DNA from: SB15 sp964639245
Lineage (GTDB): Bacteria > Chloroflexota > Anaerolineae > Aggregatilineales > J027
Assembly (NCBI GenBank): GCA_964639245.1
Contig: CAZXCU010000001.1
Span: 930,001 to 994,000, forward strand
Length of the DNA: 64,000 nucleotides
Direction of reading: 5' to 3'
Shown: positions 27,726 through 35,932 of the stretch, piece after piece
Position numbering within the stretch: the first letter of the stretch is position 1
How the letters are laid out: each line of letters starts with the position of its first letter
Translations under genes and position numbers: made by a program
The notes under the pieces: generated by a model
Database searches by the model: none
What the model was told of the DNA's origin: nothing
Seen by the model: the letters and a program-made list of their open reading frames with translations, nothing else

Positions 27726-27926
27726 TTAGTTGCCACTGTCATTGAGTTTTTGAAAAACCCAATACGCGAACCAGATTGCCCCACCCAGTACCAGAATGGT
27801 CACTAACAAAGACACAATCGCCTTCACAAGCGGTAGGATAATGGTCACGGTCAAAAATAGGGCGACCAGCGCCAGCACCGCGAAAACGGCGATTTGCCCG
27901 AGACTGTATTTTTCTTGCTTTGCCAT
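27726..27926 (-). CDS. small two-helix membrane protein, 66 aa
   Basis: MAKQEKYSLGQ is followed by two hydrophobic helices (IAVFAVLALVALFLTVTIILPLV and IVSLLVTILVLGGAIWFAYWVF) joined by a very short turn, with a polar tail KLNDSGN. No family is recognised. CAGGAG lies 9 nt before ATG 27926; the open frame upstream lacks protein character. A possible 25-residue membrane peptide is encoded just upstream on the same strand, so the two may form a small operon of membrane peptides. Confidence 0.65.
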   Translation of the reverse strand: MAKQEKYSLGQIAVFAVLALVALFLTVTIILPLVKAIVSLLVTILVLGGAIWFAYWVFQKLNDSGN

Positions 27927-27989
27927 GATGTAGCACTCCTGTTGATTGTTGTTTCTATTCATGTATACGCAAACTCTCACGCAGGGTTG

Positions 27990-28067
27990 CTACGGTTGGG
28001 GTGGGTTATGAAACGAAAACGCTGCCAACGCCACAAAGGCAATCAATAAAATGATTAAACTTTCCAT
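27990..28067 (-). CDS. possible 25-residue single-helix membrane peptide
   Basis: The frame reads MESLIILLIAFVALAAFSFH then NPPQP and a stop. It is one uninterrupted hydrophobic helix with a short polar tail. GAGGTG lies 7 nt before the ATG, a very good ribosome site. It is 63 bp upstream of the 66-residue membrane protein, on the same strand. Short hydrophobic peptides of this kind often regulate larger membrane proteins. The call rests on the ribosome site, the helix and the position. Confidence 0.45.
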   Translation of the reverse strand: MESLIILLIAFVALAAFSFHNPPQP

Positions 28068-28151
28068 TGTCGCACCTCACAATCTCATCCTTTAAAACCC
28101 CCTTGCACGCCGAAAGTGGTAAACTCTTGCCAAAATTGGGTGAAATGTGTG

Positions 28152-29984
28152 ATGCGGTTTTCCGAACGTTATAATTTTTTGCTCCCGCGTTACTGGTTTG
28201 GGCAAGTGGATAGCCGCCCCTTGAGTGTCTTTCGCATCGTGTTTGCGCTACTGCTGCTCAAAGTGGCGCTCTATCAACTCCCCAATGCTTACTGGTTTTA
28301 CAGCGATCAAGGCATTAGTCCACGTAGCACGATGTTCGAGGGACTTCTCCGTGAAAACCGCTTTTCGCTGATGGATGCAATTGCCGCGCCGTTCATGGCA
28401 CAGGGATTTTTTATGGTGTGGGCGGTGGTGCTGGTGGGGTTCCTGATTGGCTACCGCACGCGCACGATGAGCATTTTGAATTTTATTTTTTTGCTGTCCA
28501 TCCACGAACGGAATTTATATGTGGTTGATGGTTCGGATAATGTGATGCGGGTCACGGCTTTCTGGTGCATGTTCATCCCACTTGCCCAATATTATTCGGT
28601 GGATGCGGTGCGAACACGCTGGAAACGCTACTGCCGCAGCCAGAATCCGGCTGATTTACGTGTCCCGGAGCAACCCCGGCGCGTATTTGCCTTTCCGGTG
28701 CGGATGCTCCAACTTCAGATTGGCCTGATTTATTTATTCACTTTTATTTTGAAACTACCCGGCAACGCATGGAAAGAGGGCGAAGCGCTGTTTTATGCGT
28801 TGCAGTTGCAATCCCTGACTCTGCCAACCGGCGATTGGGTGCTGGCGAATTTTCCTTTTGAACTTTTGCGGCTCATGTCCTATGGTGCGCTGGGGATTGA
28901 AGGGGTATTTTTTGTTTTTGTTTTTATCCCCATCTTCCAACCCTATCTGCGTATTTTAGGGCTGACTTTGGGCTTTTTGCTGCATTTCGGCATCGGGGTG
29001 TTGATGTCTGTTCCGAATTTTTCGATGCTCATGCCCGCGACCTATCTTGTCTTTTTTATGCCCGAATGGATTGAAAAAATTGACCAGCAATTACGCCTGC
29101 CGCGCCAACAGTTGTTGATGCCCTTGCCTAAAAACAACAGTCCTCTCTGGCTGCTGCTGGCGGTGACAAAACCCGCCGAAATCGAATTTGTGACCGAAGT
29201 CAAAACGGAAAAATGGTGGTTTGCCGATGCCCAGAAGCACACCTATCAAGGGGAAAATGCGTGGCGTGAAATGGCTGCCCATCTGCCCTTGAGCCGTCTC
29301 TGGAGTGGGGTGCTAAAATTCAAATGGGTACAAACCTGTCTCTGGAATCTCTTTGTCCATTTTGCACCGTCTGCGCCGACGCCCGTCAAATTTCATCAGG
29401 AAGTGGGTGAAATCCCGCCGGCTTATCGGCTGCGCTGGGAGATTGTCTCTAAAACGCTGCTGGTGCTGTTGTTGGGCGGGTTAATGCTGCTGGTGATTCG
29501 CTGGAATCTCACGTCAGTACACAAAAACAATCAACCCTTGATGGCTGAATTACAGGGTGTGCCACAGGCCATTGTGCAGTATACGGGCTTGTGGCAGTCG
29601 TGGAATATGTTTTCGCCCTATCCATCGACGGTGGATGGTTGGGTGCAGATTCCCGGTGTGTTTGAGGATGGCACGCGCTACGATTTGCTGACAGAAGCGC
29701 CTTTGAATAACAAAATGAAGCGCTGGTATTTTGGGCCGGGGATGCGCTGGAAAAAATATGAGGAAAATCTCAATAACTCCGCCCTTGTTGCGCTGTTAAA
29801 GGCATGGGGCGGGTATTATTGCCGTGTCTATAATACCGACCAAGCATTGCCAGAAGGGGAACGACTGGCAACGCTGGAAATTCATTTTATCTGGCGTTCG
29901 TCCTATGCCCCCAACCAACCTAAAAATGATTGGCAAACCCGTATCCTGTGGAAACATTGGTGCTATGGTCAATATGCGTACTAA
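28152..29984 (+). CDS. HTTM-domain membrane protein
   Basis: This membrane protein of about 610 aa has a horizontally transferred transmembrane (HTTM) domain, related to vitamin K-dependent gamma-carboxylase. The opening FGQVDSRPLSVFRIVFALLLL and the later YVVDGSDNVMRVTAFWCMF and LQIGLIYLFTFILKLPGNAW are typical. About six to seven helices fill the first 330 residues. After a polar region, another helix (TLLVLLLGGLMLLVIRW) precedes a C-terminal domain with QSWNMFSPYPSTVDGW, common in bacterial HTTM proteins. Carboxylase activity is not implied. The ATG at 28152 begins the natural N-terminus, although no strong ribosome site is visible. Its stop codon overlaps the vestigial toxin frame on the other strand. 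Confidence 0.82.
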   Translation: MRFSERYNFLLPRYWFGQVDSRPLSVFRIVFALLLLKVALYQLPNAYWFYSDQGISPRSTMFEGLLRENRFSLMDAIAAPFMAQGFFMVWAVVLVGFLIGYRTRTMSILNFIFLLSIHERNLYVVDGSDNVMRVTAFWCMFIPLAQYYSVDAVRTRWKRYCRSQNPADLRVPEQPRRVFAFPVRMLQLQIGLIYLFTFILKLPGNAWKEGEALFYALQLQSLTLPTGDWVLANFPFELLRLMSYGALGIEGVFFVFVFIPIFQPYLRILGLTLGFLLHFGIGVLMSVPNFSMLMPATYLVFFMPEWIEKIDQQLRLPRQQLLMPLPKNNSPLWLLLAVTKPAEIEFVTEVKTEKWWFADAQKHTYQGENAWREMAAHLPLSRLWSGVLKFKWVQTCLWNLFVHFAPSAPTPVKFHQEVGEIPPAYRLRWEIVSKTLLVLLLGGLMLLVIRWNLTSVHKNNQPLMAELQGVPQAIVQYTGLWQSWNMFSPYPSTVDGWVQIPGVFEDGTRYDLLTEAPLNNKMKRWYFGPGMRWKKYEENLNNSALVALLKAWGGYYCRVYNTDQALPEGERLATLEIHFIWRSSYAPNQPKNDWQTRILWKHWCYGQYAY

Positions 29985-30025
29985 CGTTTGGCAAGCGCAC
30001 TGGTATCCACGAAGAAATTACTCAA
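29981..30025 (-). pseudogene. vestige of a PIN-domain (VapC-type) toxin
   Basis: A TTG overlapping the antitoxin-like gene's stop (TTGA) opens a 14-codon frame, MSNFFVDTSALAKR, then TAG. This is the classical first strand of a PIN ribonuclease, with the first catalytic aspartate in VDTSALAK; intact VapC proteins continue with another 110-120 residues. Here the sequence runs directly into the 3' end of the HTTM gene, whose TAA shares bases with this TAG. The toxin has therefore been truncated, most simply by a deletion or rearrangement joining it to the HTTM gene. Confidence 0.65.
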
Positions 30026-30333
30026 AATTCGCCTCTATCTTCGTCAATGAGTTCCTTAGATGGGCGTGCATGAGCGGGCAATTTGCCAATACTCATTCTG
30101 TCTATCAGTGTAAGCGGAACAAATCCAACAGGCGCTTGATGGGCGGTACTTAATGCGCCCACAGCAATAAACTTTGCGCGTGCAGTTTCGGTTGCTGGAT
30201 TAGATAGTTTATCAATCGATTTTTGGGATGCACGAATGGTTAATTCAACTTCGCCCGTGGGTGTATCGGGGGGTAAATCAATGATTAATCGGCGGTCTTC
30301 TCCGATAACTGCTGAAAGGGTAACGCTATCCAT
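30022..30333 (-). CDS. antitoxin-like protein, orphaned
   Basis: The 103-residue protein starts with a short beta-rich segment, DSVTLSAVIGEDRRLIIDLPP, as in small antitoxins of VapB/AbrB-like type. It continues with a variable middle and ends RPSKELIDEDRGEF, a helical toxin-binding type of tail. TAGGAG lies 9 nt before the ATG. Directly downstream, overlapping its stop, is the first strand of a PIN toxin (29981-30025), which supports the antitoxin reading. With the toxin gone the gene is probably a harmless relic or a stray regulator. The family name is not certain. Confidence 0.6.
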   Translation of the reverse strand: MDSVTLSAVIGEDRRLIIDLPPDTPTGEVELTIRASQKSIDKLSNPATETARAKFIAVGALSTAHQAPVGFVPLTLIDRMSIGKLPAHARPSKELIDEDRGEF

Positions 30334-30344
30334 GCAATGTACTC

Positions 30345-31316
30345 CTACATATCCAACGCATAACAGGCTGCGCCAAACAGGGCCGTTTTATCATTCAGAA
30401 TAACATACACCGGAATCTTGGAGAGCATTTCGCTAAAACGCCCTTTGTTGACAAAGGCCGCCATGAACGTGCCATCTTTGAGTTTTTCGACAATCCGTGG
30501 CGGAATCCCACCCCCCAGATAAACACCCCCGCGTGCCAGCAGATTCAAAGCCATGTTGCCCGCTTCAGCCCCCAGAATGGAGACAAACACATTGAGCGCT
30601 TCCACACAAATTTCACATTCCATTTTCAAGGCCGATTGCACAATAATCGGGGTGCGGTCTTCAGCGATGTCTAATTTTTGGGCGACATCATGGTTGTAGC
30701 GCATGTGCGACTGGGTGCGGAGAAAATCATAAATGTGGGGGATGCCGATGCCCGAACACACCCGTTCATAACTGACATGTTCAAATTTGCCCATCATGTA
30801 ACGCAGCAGTTCCAGCAAAAAAAGATTATGCGGGGCAAAATCAGTATGTCCGCCTTCGCTGGCGCTGGCAATATACTTTCCGTTGTGGGCGAACAAAACT
30901 GCTTCCCCCAAGCCGGTGCCGGGGGCGATGACCACCTTGTTGCTGTCCAAATCGGGCGCTTGGTCATTCAGCGCGAATAAGTCATCCGCCGACAGATGGG
31001 GCAGACCATAGGCTGTTGCTTCTAAATCATTCAACAGCTTGACCGCTTCGACCTGCAATTTTTGACCGACTTTTTGCTCATTAATGAACCACGGCAGGTT
31101 GGTAATCCGTGCTTCGCCATCATTCACTGGCCCCGGCACCCCCACCACAACTTTTTCTAAGGTTTTTACACCCGTTTCCAGCATAAAAGTCTGAATAATA
31201 TCTTCAAGATGAGGATAATCGTCGCTCACAAAAACTTTTTCGACCTGTGGCGTGGTTGTCCCATCATAAATTGCCAATCGGGTTTTTGTACCACCCACAT
31301 CACCCGCGAGAATCAT
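30345..31316 (-). CDS. glk: glucokinase
   Basis: This cytoplasmic ATP-dependent hexokinase of the bacterial Glk family converts glucose to glucose 6-phosphate. The phosphate-binding motif LAGDVGGTKTRLAIYDG is at residues 3-19, LNDLEATAYG (catalytic Asp region) is near 100, GTGLGEAVL near 135, and SEGGHTDFAPHN near 155. The C-terminal LLARGGVYLGGGIPPR completes the family pattern. The length of 323 aa is typical. The antitoxin-like gene follows after 11 bp and may share its message. The gene diverges from the glycosyltransferase/deacetylase pair. Confidence 0.9.
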   Translation of the reverse strand: MILAGDVGGTKTRLAIYDGTTTPQVEKVFVSDDYPHLEDIIQTFMLETGVKTLEKVVVGVPGPVNDGEARITNLPWFINEQKVGQKLQVEAVKLLNDLEATAYGLPHLSADDLFALNDQAPDLDSNKVVIAPGTGLGEAVLFAHNGKYIASASEGGHTDFAPHNLFLLELLRYMMGKFEHVSYERVCSGIGIPHIYDFLRTQSHMRYNHDVAQKLDIAEDRTPIIVQSALKMECEICVEALNVFVSILGAEAGNMALNLLARGGVYLGGGIPPRIVEKLKDGTFMAAFVNKGRFSEMLSKIPVYVILNDKTALFGAACYALDM

Positions 31317-31417
31317 GTCAACATCCTTTTCTATTTGTGTTTAATTGTAACGCGCTTTGACACCGCTTACCTGACCATTTCGTGGTTTGCTGCTCTGTCC
31401 TTCATAGAATAAATGTC

Positions 31418-32455
31418 ATGAGAATCTTGCACATTTATCATGATTTCTGGCCTCGCGGCGGAATCGAAGATGTTTTACGAACACTCGTCTTTTCCCAAGC
31501 AGACAACGGGCATGAAGTGATGGTGTTGACCGCTCATGATTCCCCTGCAACCCGCGACGAAGTTATAAAGGGTGTGCGGATTATCTACGCGGCATCTGTC
31601 GGACGGGTTTATATGCCCTTTTGCCCGTCGTGGCCTCTGTGGATTCAAAAGTTGAAACCGGAGATTGTGCATTTGCATCTGCCCTGTCCATTTGGGGAAT
31701 GGGCGGTGGCAGTGACTGCGGGATATAAGCTGGTTGTTTCGCTGCACAATGAATATGTGCGTCCGCGTTGGGCGCTGCCTTTTCATCTTCCTCTCCACCG
31801 TCATCTTTTACGCCGGGCGAATGCCATCTGTGTTTCCTCACAGGATTACGCGGAGACTTCCCTCTTTTTGCAGAATGTTGCCGCTAAAGTACATATTGTT
31901 CCCTACGGCATTGATTTGACCCGATATTTTCCTTCTCCCGATGCAAAACCCTCATCAAACGTGCTTTGGGCAGGACGATTCACTTATTACAAAGGGTTGG
32001 ATGTTTTGATGGCTGCCGCGCCGATGATTCATGCCCCTGTTGATCTTGTCGGGCAGGGTAAATCACGCCCGCAAGCTGCCAGTTCAAACGTGTGTTTCCG
32101 GGGAAGTATTTCCGAAGAAGCGCTTATTCAAAAAATGCAGACAAGTCGTGTGTTTGTGTTTCCTTCCACTGAACGGGCGGAGGCATTTGGCCTCTCTCAA
32201 CTCAAAGCGATGGCCTGCGGGCTGCCCGTAGTGAGCAGCAATTTAGCGGGGGTGCGCTGGGTGAATCGGGCTGGTTTGCAGGTGCCGGTGCGGGACGCTG
32301 CTGCGTTGGCGCACGCCGTCAACCGACTGCTACACGATGACACCCTTCATCAACGAATATCCTCTGAATCTATACAGTGGGCGCAGCAGTTCACCCTTGA
32401 CCGGATGGTGCAAAAAATAGATGAGGTTTACACATGGGGATTAAAAATATCCTGA
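31418..32455 (+). CDS. GT4-type glycosyltransferase
   Basis: This GT-B fold glycosyltransferase transfers a sugar from an NDP-sugar to a cell-surface or exopolysaccharide acceptor. The N-terminal HIYHDFWPRGGIEDVLRTL is the usual glycine-rich acceptor-side loop. LWAGRFTYYKGLDVLMAA near residue 185 and the EX7E-like STERAEAFGLSQLKAMACG near 255 mark the donor-binding half. The length of 345 aa is normal, and there is no signal or membrane helix. ATG at 31418 was chosen because the protein-like sequence begins there. The next gene starts inside its last 22 bp, so the two are coupled. Confidence 0.87.
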   Translation: MRILHIYHDFWPRGGIEDVLRTLVFSQADNGHEVMVLTAHDSPATRDEVIKGVRIIYAASVGRVYMPFCPSWPLWIQKLKPEIVHLHLPCPFGEWAVAVTAGYKLVVSLHNEYVRPRWALPFHLPLHRHLLRRANAICVSSQDYAETSLFLQNVAAKVHIVPYGIDLTRYFPSPDAKPSSNVLWAGRFTYYKGLDVLMAAAPMIHAPVDLVGQGKSRPQAASSNVCFRGSISEEALIQKMQTSRVFVFPSTERAEAFGLSQLKAMACGLPVVSSNLAGVRWVNRAGLQVPVRDAAALAHAVNRLLHDDTLHQRISSESIQWAQQFTLDRMVQKIDEVYTWGLKIS

Positions 32456-33240
32456 CGTTTGACGTAGAGGACTGGTTTCACGGGTTTGAAATTCCAATGG
32501 CAAAGTGGCCCCACTATGAAAATCGGCTGACGGTGGGTCTCAACCGGATTTTGGAATTATTAGGAGAGACCCACGCCACTTTTTTTGTGCTGGGCAAACT
32601 TGCGGAAGAATACCCTGAGATCGTGCAGCTTTTAAGCCACCATGAGATCGGTACACATGGTTGGAGTCATACGCCTGTATATCGGCAAACGCCAGCCCGA
32701 TTTCGTAGAGAATTATGTCATTCAATCGAAGTGCTGCGGGAATTAAGCGGCAAAGCCATTTTGGGGCATCGGGCTGCTTTTTTCTCAATCACACAGGCTT
32801 CTCTCTGGGCGCTGGAGATACTGGAGGAAGCCGGGATTCGCTACGATTCTAGTATTTTTCCCGTTAAAAATTATCGCTATGGAATTCCCCAAGCACATCG
32901 TTTTCCGCATCAGATAGGGGCATTATGGGAATTTCCACCTTCGACACTGGTTCTTGGACGGGTAAATGTGCCATTTAGTGGAGGATTTTATGCCCGATTC
33001 TGGCCTTACCCTCTCCTGAAACATGCCATTCAACATCTAAACAAACAGGGACAGCCCGCAATTGTTTATTTTCATCCTTGGGAATTTGACAGACATCACC
33101 CCCGCATTCGTCACGAATCGCATTGGTTAGCTAAAACAACCCATTATCACGGGTTACATCGGTCAGAAAGCGTATTAAAAGCGCTCTTGCATGATTTTGA
33201 ATGGCAACCGATGCGTAGTTCCCCCCTCTTTGGTTGTTAA
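32434..33240 (+). CDS. polysaccharide deacetylase (NodB-like)
   Basis: This carbohydrate esterase family 4 enzyme removes N-acetyl groups from polysaccharide. Its best match by eye is the branch found with exopolysaccharide/exosortase loci. The metal motif is TFDVEDWFHG at the N-terminus, the second metal motif is GTHGWSH near residue 75, GHRAAFFSI lies near 110 and IVYFHPWEFD near 210. There is no signal peptide, so a cytoplasmic or membrane-associated role during precursor synthesis is likely. The start overlaps the glycosyltransferase by 22 bp. No exosortase gene is in the window. Confidence 0.87.
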   Translation: MGIKNILTFDVEDWFHGFEIPMAKWPHYENRLTVGLNRILELLGETHATFFVLGKLAEEYPEIVQLLSHHEIGTHGWSHTPVYRQTPARFRRELCHSIEVLRELSGKAILGHRAAFFSITQASLWALEILEEAGIRYDSSIFPVKNYRYGIPQAHRFPHQIGALWEFPPSTLVLGRVNVPFSGGFYARFWPYPLLKHAIQHLNKQGQPAIVYFHPWEFDRHHPRIRHESHWLAKTTHYHGLHRSESVLKALLHDFEWQPMRSSPLFGC

Positions 33241-33251
33241 TCTGGTGACAG

Positions 33252-35666
33252 CTATTCCGATTTCTCCGCCGATTCCTCTTCGGATGATTCTTCCTCGTCT
33301 TTATCGGTATCCTCAAAATGCGCCAGATTTTCCGCCAGTTCGCGTAGCCGTTTGTCCACTGTTTCATGAATTTCGCTGGCGGGTTTGCCCGTGAGCAGTT
33401 CCATGCCTTCATCCACGGTTTTGATGGCATACACATGAAACTGACCGTCTGCCACCGCCTGAATGATTTCATCGTTCAGCATCAGTTCAGGGATATTGGC
33501 ATAAGGGATAATGACCCCTTGTGTACCACTCAACCCATGGACTTTGCAGGTATTATAAAAGCCGGTCACTTTTTGGGTAACCCCACCAATCGGTTGAATA
33601 TACCCGTGTTGATTCACACTGCCCGTCACGGCAATATCTTGGCGAATCGGGAAACGGGAGAGCGCAGAGAGCAACGCATATAATTCGGTGCTAGAAGCCG
33701 AGTCGCCCTCTACCCCGCCATAATTTTGCTCAAAGGCGATGCTCGCGCTTAAGGTGAGGGGGTAATCTTCGGCGTAACGTCCCCCCAGATAGCCCAACAG
33801 CGTTAAAACGCCTTTGTCATGGATGGGGCCGGTCATTTCACTTTCGCGGTCAATTTGTACCACATTGTCCCGCCCCATATATACCCGTGCCGTGATGCGA
33901 CTCGGCAGCCCGAAGGTATGGTCACCTACAGAAATCACCACCAACCCATTCACCTGCCCAATGACATTGCCGTCTAAATCAATAAAAATGGTTCCGTCGG
34001 CGATGCGTTCTTGGCTGAGTTCCTCAATTTCATTGTTGCGGTAGGTGCGTTCGTTGATGGCCTCCTGTACATCCTCGCGGTTGACAAGGGGGTGTTTTTT
34101 ACGACGCGCATAAAACGCTGCTTCACGAATCAACGGGGCAATTTGTCCGAAGTCCGTGGACAGGCGACGCTGGTCAGAAATCAACCAACTGCCATACTCA
34201 ATCACCCGTGCAACCGCTTGTGCATCGAAATGGAGCATGTTTTCTTCATTGCAACGATTGGCAATGAACGACGCATAATGATTTTCGCCGTCTTTATTTC
34301 GCAGCATGGCATCGCCAAAATCGGCTTTCACCCGGAACAAGTCGCGGAAATCTTCTTCAATTTCGTACAGGTCATAATACAACTGCTGGCTGCCAACCAG
34401 AATCACCTTGATGTTGAGGGGGATGGGTTCGGGTTCAAGGGTCTGGGCGGTCATGACGGTCATGCTGTTAAAATCGGCATCCCCGATGACGACCTGCCGC
34501 GTATTTAAGGCTCGCTTAAGGGCTTCCCATGCGAAGGGTTTGACCAGAATATCTTTGGCTCGCATGATGATAAAGCCGCCGTTGGCACGGTGCAACCCAC
34601 CCGCCTTGATTTGCATATAGTCGGTGGTCATCACGCCAAAACGGACTTCATGTTCAATCCGCCCGATAAGATTCTGGTAGCTGGGCAAATCCAGATAGAT
34701 GACGGGTGCGCCGGAGTTGGGTTTATGCTCCACCAGCAAATTGACCTTGTAACGCTGAAAACGGTCAATTTTGACCTGTGCCATCGGGTTAGACGGGTCG
34801 GGCTGTTCTTCCTCGTCACCATTTTCAAACATATCCAACGAGGACAAAATATCCTCGCGCAAATCCATCAAATATTGAATCACCCCGCCCCATAAATCAT
34901 ATTTTTTGATGATGGGATTCAAATAATCATCAATCATCGCCTCCACAAATTGACGGCGCAGGGTGTTGATACTTTCGGAGGCTTCATGCTGCAAGGCACG
35001 GGTTTCGAGCAGCGCATTTTCAATCGCCTGTTCGATGATGCGGCGGTTTTTGGTAATGACTTTCCGCAGTTCGTCCGGCAGCGATTCCATGTCTTCTGGC
35101 ATCACCGGTTTGTCGTCCACAATCGGCACAATCGTAAACCCCTGCGGTGTGCTTTGAATGACGAAGGATTTTTCCATCGCCAGCCGTTGAATCTCGCTCA
35201 AGCGAATCTGGCGACGGTCATCCAGCGCGTTGGTAATCTGGTTACGTGCCTGTAAATACACCTCTGTTTCAAACACACTGGGAATATGCGTTTTGAAGCT
35301 GTCAATCACCGTCTGGATGTCATTTTTAAAGATATGGCCTGTTCCCGGTGAAAGTCGCAGAGCGCGGGGACGGTGCGGCTGTTTAAAGTTATGCACATAG
35401 CACCATTCATCGGAGGTACGCAGCCCTTTGGCAAATTCCGTCGTAAACTGGCAAACATCCGTGACACGATCCGAGCCTGTTGGCCCCAACACATAAATGT
35501 TGTAGCCGGGGCTGTCAATTTCGACCCCAAATTCAATGGCCCGCACGCCACGCGGTTGACCGTGAATGGTGTGGTTGGTCTGAATTTCGGAAGTATCATT
35601 GAAGCCGAGCTGCTGAGGTTCACATTTACGCGCAAGTTGCTTAGGTTCGAGTCGGAAGTTGCTCAC
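33252..35666 (-). CDS. Lon-like protease (LonB-type AAA_32 branch)
   Basis: This cytoplasmic Ser-Lys protease has an N-terminal AAA-like region, a helical insertion with charged coiled-coil character, and a C-terminal Lon proteolytic domain. The catalytic pair is Ser656 (EGDSASSTELYALLSALS) and Lys699 (GGVTQKVTGFYN), 43 residues apart as in Lon. Other landmarks are HRANGGFIIMRAKDIL near 370 and NQHGYIQPIGG near 685. The expected P-loop is GPTGSDRVTDV at 61-71, without the usual lysine, so ATP use is doubtful. The acidic tail is Glu/Ser-rich. GTG is used as start. The gene converges with the deacetylase with 11 bp between them. Confidence 0.85.
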   Translation of the reverse strand: MSNFRLEPKQLARKCEPQQLGFNDTSEIQTNHTIHGQPRGVRAIEFGVEIDSPGYNIYVLGPTGSDRVTDVCQFTTEFAKGLRTSDEWCYVHNFKQPHRPRALRLSPGTGHIFKNDIQTVIDSFKTHIPSVFETEVYLQARNQITNALDDRRQIRLSEIQRLAMEKSFVIQSTPQGFTIVPIVDDKPVMPEDMESLPDELRKVITKNRRIIEQAIENALLETRALQHEASESINTLRRQFVEAMIDDYLNPIIKKYDLWGGVIQYLMDLREDILSSLDMFENGDEEEQPDPSNPMAQVKIDRFQRYKVNLLVEHKPNSGAPVIYLDLPSYQNLIGRIEHEVRFGVMTTDYMQIKAGGLHRANGGFIIMRAKDILVKPFAWEALKRALNTRQVVIGDADFNSMTVMTAQTLEPEPIPLNIKVILVGSQQLYYDLYEIEEDFRDLFRVKADFGDAMLRNKDGENHYASFIANRCNEENMLHFDAQAVARVIEYGSWLISDQRRLSTDFGQIAPLIREAAFYARRKKHPLVNREDVQEAINERTYRNNEIEELSQERIADGTIFIDLDGNVIGQVNGLVVISVGDHTFGLPSRITARVYMGRDNVVQIDRESEMTGPIHDKGVLTLLGYLGGRYAEDYPLTLSASIAFEQNYGGVEGDSASSTELYALLSALSRFPIRQDIAVTGSVNQHGYIQPIGGVTQKVTGFYNTCKVHGLSGTQGVIIPYANIPELMLNDEIIQAVADGQFHVYAIKTVDEGMELLTGKPASEIHETVDKRLRELAENLAHFEDTDKDEEESSEEESAEKSE

Positions 35667-35743
35667 GGAAAAACCACTACTTTCTATTCGTCTTCAGAAA
35701 GTGTATTTTACCCTGATTTGGTGTGGTGTTAAATGTTTGAGTA

Positions 35744-35887
35744 ACTCACCTTACGCAATGCGGAAAATCCCCACCCTCAATCCCGTCAGCAAGCTGCCCT
35801 GTTTGTCCCCAAAGCATTGGGGAGGGAAGCCGAAGGCAGGGCGGGGTCAAAAAATATCCTCAAAACGCTATTCTGCGTAAGGTGAGT
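35744..35887. mobile_element. 144-bp MITE with 14-bp terminal inverted repeats
   Basis: The ends actcaccttacgca and tgcgtaaggtgagt are perfect complements, and the element is flanked on both sides by gagta (35739-35743 and 35888-35892), a perfect 5-bp target duplication. It is too short to encode a transposase, so it would be mobilised in trans. The interior carries ccccaaagcattggggaggg, similar to the hairpin at 14739. It sits in the gap between the divergent-side end of the Lon-like gene and the terminator of the MerR gene. Confidence 0.8.
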
Positions 35888-35895
35888 GAGTAACA

Positions 35896-35923
35896 CAAAG
35901 GGGATGAGAGCGCCCTCATCCCC
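35896..35923 (-). terminator. terminator of MerR gene 1
   Basis: Perfect 9-bp arms ggggatgag/ctcatcccc with a 6-nt loop are followed on the minus strand by TTTGTGTT. It starts 10 bp after the stop codon of the regulator and abuts the MITE's target duplication. Confidence 0.75.
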
Positions 35924-35932
35924 TCCCGTGCT

